This document shows positions 45,249 through 53,498 of a DNA stretch of 64,000 bases, one piece after another. Origin of the DNA: Thomasclavelia cocleata (lineage in GTDB: Bacteria > Bacillota_I > Bacilli_A > Erysipelotrichales > Coprobacillaceae); assembly GCF_900102365.1 (NCBI RefSeq), contig NZ_FOIN01000005.1, positions 50,203-114,202 on the forward strand. The letters are read 5' to 3'. The notes beneath the pieces were generated by a model. It was not told the DNA's origin. It worked only from the letters and a program-made list of their open reading frames with translations, and did not search any database. Within the stretch, counting starts at the first letter, position 1, and every line of letters begins with the position of its first letter. A program made the translations under genes and the position numbers.

Positions 45249-47390
45249 ATGAGGTGGTTACATTTTTCAGATATACATTTTGATTTCGTAAATGATGGAA
45301 CGTCTACAAAGATGTTACATGATAATTTTAAAGAATTTGTTAAAAAGAATAATATAACAGTTGATGAAGTATTTTTTACTGGTGATTTTCGTAATGCTAA
45401 AAATCAAGATGGGCAAGATCTAAATACTGTGGCTAAAGAGGCAACTGATTTTATAAAAGAAATTGCTTCTTCAGTAGGGGTAAATGATACATCTCATATT
45501 CATATAGTTCCAGGTAATCATGATTTTATAACAAATGATAATGAGGAAAATTTAAGAGAAATATGTAAAAGGTATAATGGGAATTTTTTAGCAAAAGATA
45601 AGATAACGTTGAAAAATAGATTTGAATTTTTTGTGCAATGTTCAAAGTTGTTAAACAATAAAGTGTGGGAAAACTTCTTTGGTGGTAGTATACATCGATT
45701 TCAAATATTTGATGACTTTAATATTGTTTATTTAAATACAGCTATATCATCTGGAAAAAAATGTGATAGAGGTAGTTTAAAGATTTGTACATCAGAGTTA
45801 TATGATATTTTAAAAAAAGTCAGAGATTTAAATAATAATCCAATTATAATTCTAGCTCATCATCCAATGGAAACAATTGAATTTAATGATGTGAGAATTA
45901 TTAAAGATATAATAAATGAATTGAAAATCACAGTTTTATGGCTATGTGGAGATTCTCATTTAATTTTTGAAAATAAGACTTATGAAATTGGAGAACTTAC
46001 TACAGGATGTTTTAAGATTGATTCAGGAGCACAAGCAGGTTTTTTTGTTGGAGAATACACACCAACAATTGGAATGGAAATTCAGGCATACATTGGGACA
46101 CAACGTGGGAAATGGGATTATAGTGTTAGTTATTCTCAATTTGCAAATGATGCTCTTCCTAATGATTTGAGACAAAATAATGAATATCCTTTAAATTATA
46201 ATATTGCTAAACAATATACACTGCAGGGTGATTATACAACTGCTATTAAATTATGTCTTGATGCTTTAAATGATGATAGGTTAGAAAGTATCATTAAGTG
46301 TAAGATGAAGTTAGAATTAGGATTTTGGTATTGTTGGATAGATAACAATAAAGAAGCTGAAAATATTTTAATGTCTTTGATACCAGAATTTCAAAGAAAT
46401 AACGATAAAAGAAGTTTAGCCCTATGTTATAATTATCTAGGACTAGTCAATGATGAAATGAATAGATGGGCACAAGCAGAGTATAATTATATTCAAGCAA
46501 CAAAAATCTATAAAGAATTAAGAGCAGAAGCTAGCAATTTATTTGAATTAAGAAAAGAAGTATTTCAATGTTATGCAAATAGGGGATTAATGTATTTTAG
46601 ATGGGGGCAAAGTACAGCAAGTAATGTGTATTTTGGAAATGCAAAAAAATATTACGAAAAGGCATTACCTTTTTTTGAAGAGAACAAAGAAATATTACAA
46701 AATATGTCAGCTATATTTTATAATAATTATGCTTTATTTTGTGATAATCAAAAGGACTACAATACTGCTATAGATTTTTATGATCGAGCTCTAGTTATTA
46801 AAAGTGAGACAGTTGGGCAATGGCATATATCAGCTGCAAGAATATATGGTAATAAAGCACTAGCTTATTACAATCTTAAGGATTGTGAAAAAGCTATTAA
46901 AGAGTCAGAACAGGCTCAAAGAATATATAATGCTAATGATGAAATGTATTGTCGAGATGCGTTACGTAATCTTGGAACTTTAGCATCGTCAAAGGTAGTG
47001 TTAAAAAAATATGATGAAGCATTAGAATTATTGTTTGAAATAAGGAAAATTAGATTAGAGAAATATGGAAAGAATGACACAGATGTAGCACAAACTAATC
47101 ATAATATTGGAAAGGTTTATTTTGAAAAAAGAGATTATTTAAATTCACAAATTTATTTAAACAAAGCATATAATATTAGAAAATTAAAAATGCCTACGCA
47201 TAGGTATACTATAGAAACTATGCAACTTTTGGCAAGTATAAATATATTACAATCAGATTATAAAAGTGCTTTGGAATGGTATATTAAAATTTATGACGTA
47301 CAAAAAGAAGTTTTAGGTGCTGAAAATAAAGAAACTTTAGATACTCAATTATTAATTAACGATATAAAATATAATAAATTAAAATTTTAA
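45249..47390 (+). CDS. Calcineurin-like phosphoesterase fused to TPR repeats
   Basis: 713 residues; ATG 45249 is 7 nt after AGGAGG. The N-terminal metallophosphoesterase (about 1-270) has FSDIHFD (D8, H10), FTGDFRN, VPGNHDF, LAHHPME and CGDSH, so all metal ligands appear present. After a linker, about 300-710 is a run of tetratricopeptide repeats of the kinesin-light-chain kind (YNNYALFCDNQKDYNTAIDF, YGNKALAYYNLKDCEKAI, HNIGKVYFEKRDYLNSQIY). No signal peptide. It sits between virB6 and prgI fragments, where these elements normally have no gene, so it looks like cargo. A sensor-effector or defence role is plausible but unproven. It is one of the few intact genes in this zone. Confidence 0.8.
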   Translation: MRWLHFSDIHFDFVNDGTSTKMLHDNFKEFVKKNNITVDEVFFTGDFRNAKNQDGQDLNTVAKEATDFIKEIASSVGVNDTSHIHIVPGNHDFITNDNEENLREICKRYNGNFLAKDKITLKNRFEFFVQCSKLLNNKVWENFFGGSIHRFQIFDDFNIVYLNTAISSGKKCDRGSLKICTSELYDILKKVRDLNNNPIIILAHHPMETIEFNDVRIIKDIINELKITVLWLCGDSHLIFENKTYEIGELTTGCFKIDSGAQAGFFVGEYTPTIGMEIQAYIGTQRGKWDYSVSYSQFANDALPNDLRQNNEYPLNYNIAKQYTLQGDYTTAIKLCLDALNDDRLESIIKCKMKLELGFWYCWIDNNKEAENILMSLIPEFQRNNDKRSLALCYNYLGLVNDEMNRWAQAEYNYIQATKIYKELRAEASNLFELRKEVFQCYANRGLMYFRWGQSTASNVYFGNAKKYYEKALPFFEENKEILQNMSAIFYNNYALFCDNQKDYNTAIDFYDRALVIKSETVGQWHISAARIYGNKALAYYNLKDCEKAIKESEQAQRIYNANDEMYCRDALRNLGTLASSKVVLKKYDEALELLFEIRKIRLEKYGKNDTDVAQTNHNIGKVYFEKRDYLNSQIYLNKAYNIRKLKMPTHRYTIETMQLLASINILQSDYKSALEWYIKIYDVQKEVLGAENKETLDTQLLINDIKYNKLKF

Positions 47391-47420
47391 GCAATTATTT
47401 TTTGAGGAGAGTCAGAACAA

Positions 47421-47809
47421 ATGGAGGTAAAAATTAATAAAGATATAAGAGAATATACAGAAAGCATTGTTTTAGGTTTATCCTTAAGGCAATGTTTTTT
47501 TCTGTACTAGCATGCATTATGGCTGTTATATTCTATTTCCTATTCATTAATAGTTTAGGAATGGAAATAACAAGCTGGTTATGCATATTGTCAGCTGTAC
47601 CATTTGCAGGTTTAGGATTTATTCGTTATCAGGGTATGAATGCAGAACAAATTTTTGTGGTGGCTATTTGTTCACTGATATTAACTCATAGAGAGTTATT
47701 ATTATTTCAAACGACAAATATTTATTATCAAATACTCAAACCAGTATTTGAAAGGCATATAAAGGAGGACAGCGAATCATATGATAAAAATTTATTCAAA
47801 TATTATTAA
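47421..47809 (+). pseudogene. prgI: PrgI-family (VirB3-like) conjugation protein, frameshifted
   Basis: The start MEVKINKDIREYTESIVLGLSLRQCF at 47421, of which KDIREYTESIVLGLSLRQC is diagnostic, is followed by a shift in the T run at 47495-47501 (seven T where eight would keep frame). The remainder FSVLACIMAVIFYFLF, GFIRYQGMNAEQIF and FQTTNIYYQ continues in the next frame. PrgI is a small two-helix membrane protein of Gram-positive type IV secretion, normally followed by the VirB4 ATPase. No virB4 follows here, so the element is truncated. Confidence 0.75.
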
Positions 47810-47937
47810 TAATAAGAGCAGATTAAAATAACAGTTAATTTATTCCAATTTCCCTGTCAAAAGTTTTCTCGGCATAAAGCATTAGTATAAAGTGCTAATA
47901 AAAACGTCACATTGCACTAATTTCTAGTTAGCTCATT

Positions 47938-48317
47938 TTGACGATATTGATTAATTTAAAATGTGAATTAACAATATTTACTCTTGATTTTAGTCAAGCA
48001 GGTGTTTTTGAATTAGATAAAAGTATATTCAAAGATATAGAAAATAAAAGTAAGATCAATGATTTTTCATTATATGCTATGGAGTTATTTTTGAAAAAGA
48101 AAATCAGAATTATCAAGTTGTGTCAGTATCCAATTTTGTCTGAAGAAAAAAAGATTATTGTGTAATATTAGCTTGTACACAAATTATATCTTCATATTAT
48201 AAACATAAAGAAATCATAAAAGATGCGTTTTTAGTATCAGACCATGATAAAGAAATCTTGATGAATAATGAAGAATTTATGCAAATCATGAAAAAATATG
48301 GTATTAATTTTGAATGA
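47938..48317 (+). pseudogene. Decayed gene of unknown family
   Basis: A 75-codon frame at 47938-48165 and an overlapping second frame (CVILACTQIISSYYKHKEI to MKKYGINFE, ending 48317) appear to be pieces of one protein separated by a frameshift and an in-frame TGA. I do not recognise the family. A CGTCA/TGACG inverted pair flanks the region just upstream (47909-47943). Confidence 0.35.
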
Positions 48318-48415
48318 ATACGGAATGATTTTTATAAGTTTTGATTAATAAAAATGAATTGTTATTTATATAATTAAGAAAAAATGATATATTCTTTATA
48401 AGGAGGATGATAGAA

Positions 48416-48583
48416 ATGAAACCATTAGAAAATATTAATTCATTAGATAATAAAACTGTTATTCGCCCAAAAACGATTGAAGAAAAATTAGAAGAAGCTG
48501 AAAAGGATTATGAAGAAGGAAGAACACATTCTGAAGAAGAAGTTTGGAATATGTTCAGTAAAAAATATGGACTTGAATTATAA
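48416..48583 (+). CDS. Antitoxin-like small protein of a RelE/ParE-type module
   Basis: 55 residues after AAGGAGGATGA: MKPLENINSLDNKTVIRPKT start, then a charged helix (EEKLEEAEKDYEEGRTHSEE) and a C-terminal MFSKKYGLEL. Acidic, short, and its 3' end overlaps the toxin-like gene by 17 bp in another frame, as in type II toxin-antitoxin operons. A degenerate relative lies at 40147-40309. Confidence 0.65.
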   Translation: MKPLENINSLDNKTVIRPKTIEEKLEEAEKDYEEGRTHSEEEVWNMFSKKYGLEL

Positions 48584-48938
48584 AGTTGTTTATACTGATT
48601 CAGCGATTGATGATTTAAACAGTATTTTATCTTACTTAAACGGATATGGAAATCCAAATATTTTAATTCATTTCAAAAAAGAAATTAGTTTTTCACAATC
48701 ATATCGTGTTATTTTTCGTCAATACGGTTATGATTATCGAAAGATGATTGTTAGAAATTATATCTTTGTTTATTATGTAGATGAGATAAAAAATGAATTG
48801 ATTATATTTAGAATTGCTCTTTTATTTTGCAAAAAGGAGGAAATTAAAATGCATATAAACAAATTAAAAGAAAAATTGGATATAAAAATACAACAAAAAT
48901 ATGATAAGTTTATAGAAAAGTTAATGAAACTCATATGA
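48567..48938 (+). CDS. RelE/ParE-like toxin, probably damaged
   Basis: From ATG 48567 the product begins MDLNYKVVYTDSAIDDLNSILSYL and contains FKKEISF, VIFRQYGYDYRKMIVRNYIFVYYVD, of which QYGYDYRKMIVRNY is typical of RelE/ParE toxins. The middle, where a helix of about 20 residues is expected after SILSYL, is short and abnormal (NGYGNPNILIH). The C-terminus reads through into a following small gene instead of the usual short basic end. It is therefore probably inactive, although the frame is open. Translationally coupled to the antitoxin. Confidence 0.55.
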   Translation: MDLNYKVVYTDSAIDDLNSILSYLNGYGNPNILIHFKKEISFSQSYRVIFRQYGYDYRKMIVRNYIFVYYVDEIKNELIIFRIALLFCKKEEIKMHINKLKEKLDIKIQQKYDKFIEKLMKLI

Positions 48939-49020
48939 AAAAATATTTAAAGAAGAATTTATTTCAATGATTCAAGGAAAAGAACTTTCAAAATCAGAAA
49001 TTAATAGGTTATTTATTTAA
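48849..49020 (+). pseudogene. Remnant small gene with strong RBS (DUF3848-like?)
   Basis: ATG 48849 follows AAAAAGGAGG, a better site than most genes here. MHINKLKEKLDIKIQQKYDK is followed by a one-base loss (A3 for A4 near 48929), after which HMKKIFKEEFISMIQGKEL and SKSEINRLFI end at 49020. The charged helical pattern recalls small mobile-element proteins such as DUF3848, a weak suggestion. Confidence 0.35.
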
Positions 49021-49123
49021 AATGATTTTTACATATGTTCACTTTTTGATTAATAATTAAATTTATAATATATTGTTAAATTTAATTATTTATAATTTTT
49101 ATTAGAAAGTGAGGAGAGCTATA

Positions 49124-49636
49124 ATGAAAAGAAACAGAAAAAAATTTATAATATTAAGTGTATTGGCTATATTATTACTAAACACTAAAAATCTTAACGC
49201 CTATACCTTTTGGCAAACTGGGGTAACTAATCCAAGAGCAGTTACTGTATACAACGTTTTTAATACGTCTGGTTATTTAAATTCATTAAATTATTATAAA
49301 AAATGGACAAATACTGGAATAATGTTTGCAACTTTTAATAATGGATTATCATCAGATGTTCTTGTAAATATAAGTGATATAGATAATGGAACATATGGTG
49401 TTACAACTTATAAAAGTATAGGTAAATTTACTATTGTATACTATAAAGCTTTTAAAAATGCTAGTTCAATTGTGCAGCAAGAAACTGTAGTACATGAATT
49501 TGGGCATGCATTAGGTTTAGGGCATACTCAAACTTCAAATGAGTCAAAATCTGTTATGAGAGCATTAGGTTTTAACAAAAAAGCATATCCATTGTCAGAT
49601 GATATTAATGGTATTAAAGCGAAATATAATTTTTAA
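49124..49636 (+). CDS. Secreted matrixin-type zinc metalloprotease
   Basis: 170 residues from ATG 49124 (after GAGGAG). Signal peptide: KRNRKKFIILSVLAILLL with a cleavage site near LNA-YT. The zinc motif VHEFGHALGLGH (HExxHxxGxxH) is complete, and a downstream SVMRAL provides the Met-turn. This is the M10 metzincin pattern in a minimal form, without a visible propeptide. It is probably an extracellular protease. A lipoprotein gene follows 15 bp later with its own RBS, so they likely share a transcript. Confidence 0.82.
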   Translation: MKRNRKKFIILSVLAILLLNTKNLNAYTFWQTGVTNPRAVTVYNVFNTSGYLNSLNYYKKWTNTGIMFATFNNGLSSDVLVNISDIDNGTYGVTTYKSIGKFTIVYYKAFKNASSIVQQETVVHEFGHALGLGHTQTSNESKSVMRALGFNKKAYPLSDDINGIKAKYNF

Positions 49637-49651
49637 AAAGGAGAGATTTAG

Positions 49652-50248
49652 ATGAATAAAAATAAATATTTAACAATTGGTTTGTCTTTGATGATGCTTC
49701 TAGCTCTTGCAGGATGCAATAGTAAGGATAGTAGTACTTCTTCAAAGCATGAAGATATATTTATTGATGCTAAAACTGATTCTTATCAAACCATTGAAGA
49801 ACTTGAAAAAGCAAGTGATTTAATTGTTATTGGAACAAAAATCAAGGAATTAGAATCAAATGTGTTGTATGATGAAAATGGAGTTTATCAGGTTGCTTAT
49901 ACATATTCTTCTTTTAATATTGATGAAATTATCAAAAATGATGTTAACGAATTAAATAAAGAAATTAAAATTTTTGAAAATCAAGCATACGATAAAAAAA
50001 CTAATAAAACATTGCATATTGCTGGATATACAAATATGATTGGGGGTAATAAATATATTTTATATTTAAGTTTATCTGATGGGAATTATTATATACCATT
50101 AGCAGTTACTATAGGTAAAGTACCATTAAGTAAATCAGAAATTAATGGTGATAAATTAAAAATGAAAAATAATGATGAAGTGAGTATAGGTATTGTTGAT
50201 AAATTACATAAAGAAATTCAAAATAAATATGCAAATAAAATAGTTTAG
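49652..50248 (+). CDS. Putative lipoprotein, partner of the matrixin gene
   Basis: 198 residues; AAAGGAGAG before the ATG. Signal with lipobox LALAGC near residue 22, then a Ser-rich linker. The rest (TIEELEKASDLIVIGTKIKE and FNIDEIIKND) resembles cell-surface proteins whose mature domain has an OB-like beta fold, but I cannot name a family. Possible functions are inhibitor or chaperone of the neighbouring protease, an inference from adjacency. Confidence 0.65.
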   Translation: MNKNKYLTIGLSLMMLLALAGCNSKDSSTSSKHEDIFIDAKTDSYQTIEELEKASDLIVIGTKIKELESNVLYDENGVYQVAYTYSSFNIDEIIKNDVNELNKEIKIFENQAYDKKTNKTLHIAGYTNMIGGNKYILYLSLSDGNYYIPLAVTIGKVPLSKSEINGDKLKMKNNDEVSIGIVDKLHKEIQNKYANKIV

Positions 50249-50447
50249 ATAAATCGAATTTGAGAAAATAATTTAATACTAATTATTTTAGAGCGATTAT
50301 GATGATTTTGATTATTCTGAAAATAATAATTATTGCATATGTTAATCTAAAACTTATTCACTTAACAGTAAAAAAATCATGTATATGACAAGTGTAAAGA
50401 GAATCAGTTAATTAAAGTTTTAGGAAAGTGACCAAAAAAAAGGGACG
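50249..50447. other. AT-rich sequence without gene
   Basis: A weak hairpin AAAATAATT/AATTATTTT lies right after the lipoprotein gene (about 50263-50290) and may terminate it. Nothing else is supported. Confidence 0.4.
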
Positions 50448-50555
50448 TTTCTAAATGAAAATGCACTATTCAAATTACTATATCTAAGAATAAAAGAATT
50501 AAATACAAAATGGGAAGCTAGTCATATAGCAAACTGGTCAATGGTATTAAATTAG
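50448..50555 (+). pseudogene. C-terminal remnant of an IS256/mutator-family transposase
   Basis: 35 codons reading FLNENALFKLLYLRIKELN and KWEASHIANWSMVLN, then a stop. It matches the C-terminal segment of IS256-type transposases (ENSLFKLLYLA..., W....NW...LNQ). No other part of the element is present. Confidence 0.5.
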
Positions 50556-51001
50556 TTAATGATTAATGACGGTTTTAAAAATCGAATATTAGTAAATGAT
50601 TTTATATATTCAAAAGGCTGATCATTAGATCAGCCTATAAGTGCTTGAATTATATATTCATTTTACATTTAAATAATACTATAGAAACAAATAAATATTA
50701 ATAACGTAAAATTAAATTAATATAAAAAACTTACATGTTTTTCTTGATAAAGTGGATGTTGATAAATTTTTAGACCAAATATTTTAATTAAAATCTAGTA
50801 ATTGTCTGTAGTCTTTGGTGCTTAGATAATTTAATGATTTTTATTTTTTCAGTATTGTATCACATAATATACTAATTTTGATATAATCGCACTTATAAAA
50901 GTTAAAATAATATTGGCTCTTTTCAGTGTTAATTGAAAAATTTTTTTAATTATTTTTTTTATCAAAAATAGTCTTTAAATAGGAAGAATTAACGTATACC
51001 T
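50556..51001. other. Gene-free region with one strong hairpin
   Basis: GGCTGATC-ATTA-GATCAGCC at 50616-50635 is a perfect hairpin, followed by TTTT on the minus strand. The rest, up to the IS1380 copy, is AT-rich and shows no gene. Confidence 0.5.
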
Positions 51002-52139
51002 CAATAATTCATATGAACAACAAAAAAGACGAAAAATTATCGATAATAGATAATAAATTCGTCTTTTATAATACACCCTTAAGGTGAAAATATTTACAAA
51101 TAAAAATGGTTCCTTTATAATTAGTTTTAAGCAAAAAACAAAGAAAGGAACCATCTATATTATGAACTATAAATTACCATTTTGCAATATAAATTTTAAC
51201 GGAGGCAATCTTTCTAGTGATGGTGGTGCCATCTTATTGCTTTCTTTCCTCAATAAATTCTCCCATTTTGATTTCATCAAAAACTTATCTTTTCATGATT
51301 TAAGAAAAAATCCTGAATTTTCGAATACTAGTATTTTCAAACAATTAATCATTCGCAATATCTTAGGATATTTTAATCAGGATCATCAGAAAGTCTTACT
51401 TCAAGATCCTCTATTATCTCATTATACTGAAGCATGTTCACAACCAACTGTTTCTAGATTTTATGATCGTCTGACTAATCAGGTCAATATGGATTTTAAA
51501 TCTCATCTTGTCAAACTTGCATGTGATTATATCAATCAAAATATTGATGAACCTATTCTAGATGTCGATTCAACAAAAACTGAAACAGGTGGAAAACAAG
51601 AAGGTGCAGCTAAAATTCATCATTATAATACTACAGGATATCATCCAATGATTATCAATGAATTTCATTCAAAATTATTGGTAGGTGGTGAACTACGTAC
51701 TGGTAAAGCTTATTCATCAAATGGTTTTATTCAAGAAATGGATGAACTATTGGCTCATTTGAATACTAAAAACAAGAAAATAAGATTACGTGGAGATAGT
51801 GCGTTCTATAATAAAGATTATATGGCATATCTAGAAGAAAAAAACATTATTTATTATTTTAGAGTGAAGGGTTTTGCAAGTGTAAAGAATGCTGTATTTG
51901 ATGATATCTGTGATAAAAACATTGATTTTCAAGCATACACAGAAGATCATCCATATATGGATGAAATTCAGTACACTATAAGTCAATCAAACCAAGCAAG
52001 AAGAGTAGTATATAAAATATATGGCTCAATGGATAAAAAGCAACAGGAATTATTGCCAACCATTTATTGTGTTATGACCAATGATGATAGTTTATCAGCA
52101 AAAGAAGTGATGAAATTTTATGAAGAAAGAGGAAATTAG
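51002..52139 (+). mobile_element. IS1380-family element, right end missing
   Basis: The left end is defined by homology with 43267-43466. It contains a stem AAAAGACGAA/TTCGTCTTTT (51023-51067) that probably blocks read-through into the transposase gene, then the transposase. Homology to IS1380 stops with the transposase at 52139 and I find no right terminal repeat. Confidence 0.8.
51162..52139 (+). pseudogene. IS1380-family transposase, C-terminally truncated
   Basis: 325 residues where intact relatives have well over 400. The start MNYKLPFCNINFNGGNLSSD follows AAAGGAACC. DDE-type features visible are LDVDSTKTETGGKQEGA (first Asp) and LRGDSAFYNKDYM (second Asp). The third acidic residue region is lost because the sequence ends FYEERGN and stop. 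Likely inactive unless complemented. Confidence 0.82.
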
Positions 52140-52507
52140 GTGAGGAGATAAAAGAAGCGCTTAGAAATAAAGTTCTAAGTGCCCAAGACATAAAAGATTT
52201 ATCTGCTTCTCATCATCATTTGAGTAGAATAAATCTACAGTTATTATAATATGAAAGGTCATTGAAAAGTACAAAAAAAGTGAAAAAAAGGATAGGATTT
52301 TTATGCTCTCAAAAAGGGAGAAAAAAATAAAAAGAGGAATGAATGATAAAAAAACAAGAGATTCCATGAAAATCTGCTTAAATAAAAAAATTTATTCTTC
52401 AGAGCTGAATAAACATATTCTTATTATCATAAAGTAAACAAAAATATGGTATAATATAAAAGTCAAAATAAATGACAATATATTATCAGTGAAAGGAGTT
52501 TTTTATA
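52140..52507. other. Degenerate region before the Fic module
   Basis: Frames are short. 52142-52248 reads EEIKEALRNKVLSAQDIKDL and SASHHHLSRINLQLL, perhaps the tail of a mobilisation protein. A hairpin TTTATTC/GAATAAA lies near 52390-52412. A TATAAT near 52450 is a likely promoter element for the Fic operon. Confidence 0.4.
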
Positions 52508-52693
52508 ATGGATCAATTAGATGAAATGAAAAAAAGAAGAAAAGCAGTTAATAATGCTTTAGGAATCCTTTTGACTGCTACTGATTTACCAAATGAAAAA
52601 TATTTAAAAGCTTTGGATGATTTTGTTTTAGGTAAAATCACTTTGGAAGAATTAGATCAAAAAGTTCATAAATTGGAGTATATTTATGGATGA
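52508..52693 (+). CDS. VbhA-like antitoxin of the Fic protein
   Basis: 61 residues after AAAGGAG. The helical sequence KKRRKAVNNALGILLTATDL with C-terminal LDDFVLGKITLEELDQKV matches the small antitoxins that precede Fic genes. Such proteins normally block Fic with an (S/T)xxxE(G/N) helix; I cannot find that motif here, so inhibition may work differently or be lost. The stop overlaps the fic start by 8 bp. Confidence 0.7.
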   Translation: MDQLDEMKKRRKAVNNALGILLTATDLPNEKYLKALDDFVLGKITLEELDQKVHKLEYIYG

Positions 52694-53402
52694 TATTTAT
52701 TGTTATAAAGGAACAAATGTTCTCAGGAATTTATATGATATTCATGATAAAGATATCTTAGATGAACTTGAAAGAGAAAGTACTAATACAAAGATACTAT
52801 CTTTGGAACTTCGACCAGAACAGATTGTTAATGATATTTCGATAGAGCATTTTAATGAACTTCATCGTTTTTTATTTGGTAATCTCTATGAGTGGGCTGG
52901 TCAATACAGAGTAGTTGATTTGTATAAATCAGAGAGAGTATTATCTGGACTTTCTGTTGAATATGCAAAACATAATGAAATAGAGAAACGATTAGAAGAA
53001 TTTTTAAATAAAGCAAGTCAATTTGATTGGAAAGATAAAGATGTTGCATTAAAATCAACATTTGATTTGTTGGTAGGGATATGGGAAATACATGCTTATC
53101 GAGAAGGAAATACAAGAACATGTACAACATTTATTAAAAGAATTTTGTTGAGTCAAGGAATAGAGTTTAATGCTGGACTTTTAAAAGAACATCCTGCTTA
53201 TGTAAGAGATAGTTTGGTTATGGCAACTTATGATGAGCCACAATACCTTATGAGAATTTTGAAAGATGCTTTTGAAACGGAATTAAATTTTCAATATTTT
53301 AATAAAGATAGTATTAAAGAAGAATATAAAGTTGCTAAAGAAAAGTATTATACAACTAAACAAGCAGAAAAATTAATTGCAAAGAAAAAATTGATGAAAT
53401 AA
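52686..53402 (+). CDS. Fic-family protein (predicted AMPylating toxin)
   Basis: 238 residues. The Fic core spans about 50-200: EHFNELHRFLFGNLYEWAGQYR, then the active-site loop HAYREGNTRT at 136-145, with catalytic His136, Asn142 and Arg145 (HxFxEGNxRxx pattern; Pro-Phe of the canonical HPFxxGNGR replaced by Ala-Tyr). Members transfer AMP from ATP to hydroxyls on target proteins such as gyrase or topoisomerase IV. Cytoplasmic toxin paired with the antitoxin upstream. The C-terminal 40 residues are Lys-rich. Confidence 0.88.
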   Translation: MDDIYCYKGTNVLRNLYDIHDKDILDELERESTNTKILSLELRPEQIVNDISIEHFNELHRFLFGNLYEWAGQYRVVDLYKSERVLSGLSVEYAKHNEIEKRLEEFLNKASQFDWKDKDVALKSTFDLLVGIWEIHAYREGNTRTCTTFIKRILLSQGIEFNAGLLKEHPAYVRDSLVMATYDEPQYLMRILKDAFETELNFQYFNKDSIKEEYKVAKEKYYTTKQAEKLIAKKKLMK

Positions 53403-53405
53403 AAA

Positions 53406-53425
53406 GGCGAGGAATCGCTTTTTTG
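53406..53425 (+). terminator. Terminator of the fic operon
   Basis: GCGA-GGAA-TCGC followed by TTTTTT. Confidence 0.65.
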
Positions 53426-53448
53426 TTTTTTGAAAATTATAAAAACAA

Positions 53449-53475
53449 AAAAGTCCTGATAAAATCAGAACTTTT
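53449..53475. terminator. Bidirectional terminator between fic and the GGGtGRT gene
   Basis: AAAAGTCCTGAT and ATCAGAACTTTT arms with A and T tails on opposite sides; convergent genes flank it. Confidence 0.7.
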
Positions 53476-53498
53476 CTTATTTTAGTATAAAACCGTAA

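Noticed and set aside
47830..47945. Inverted sequence pieces (CGTCA/TGACG, GCATTAG and GCACTAAT) as an IS end or second structured RNA
   Set aside because: The arms are short and imperfect and I could not match them to an element or to the RNA at 43.7 kb.
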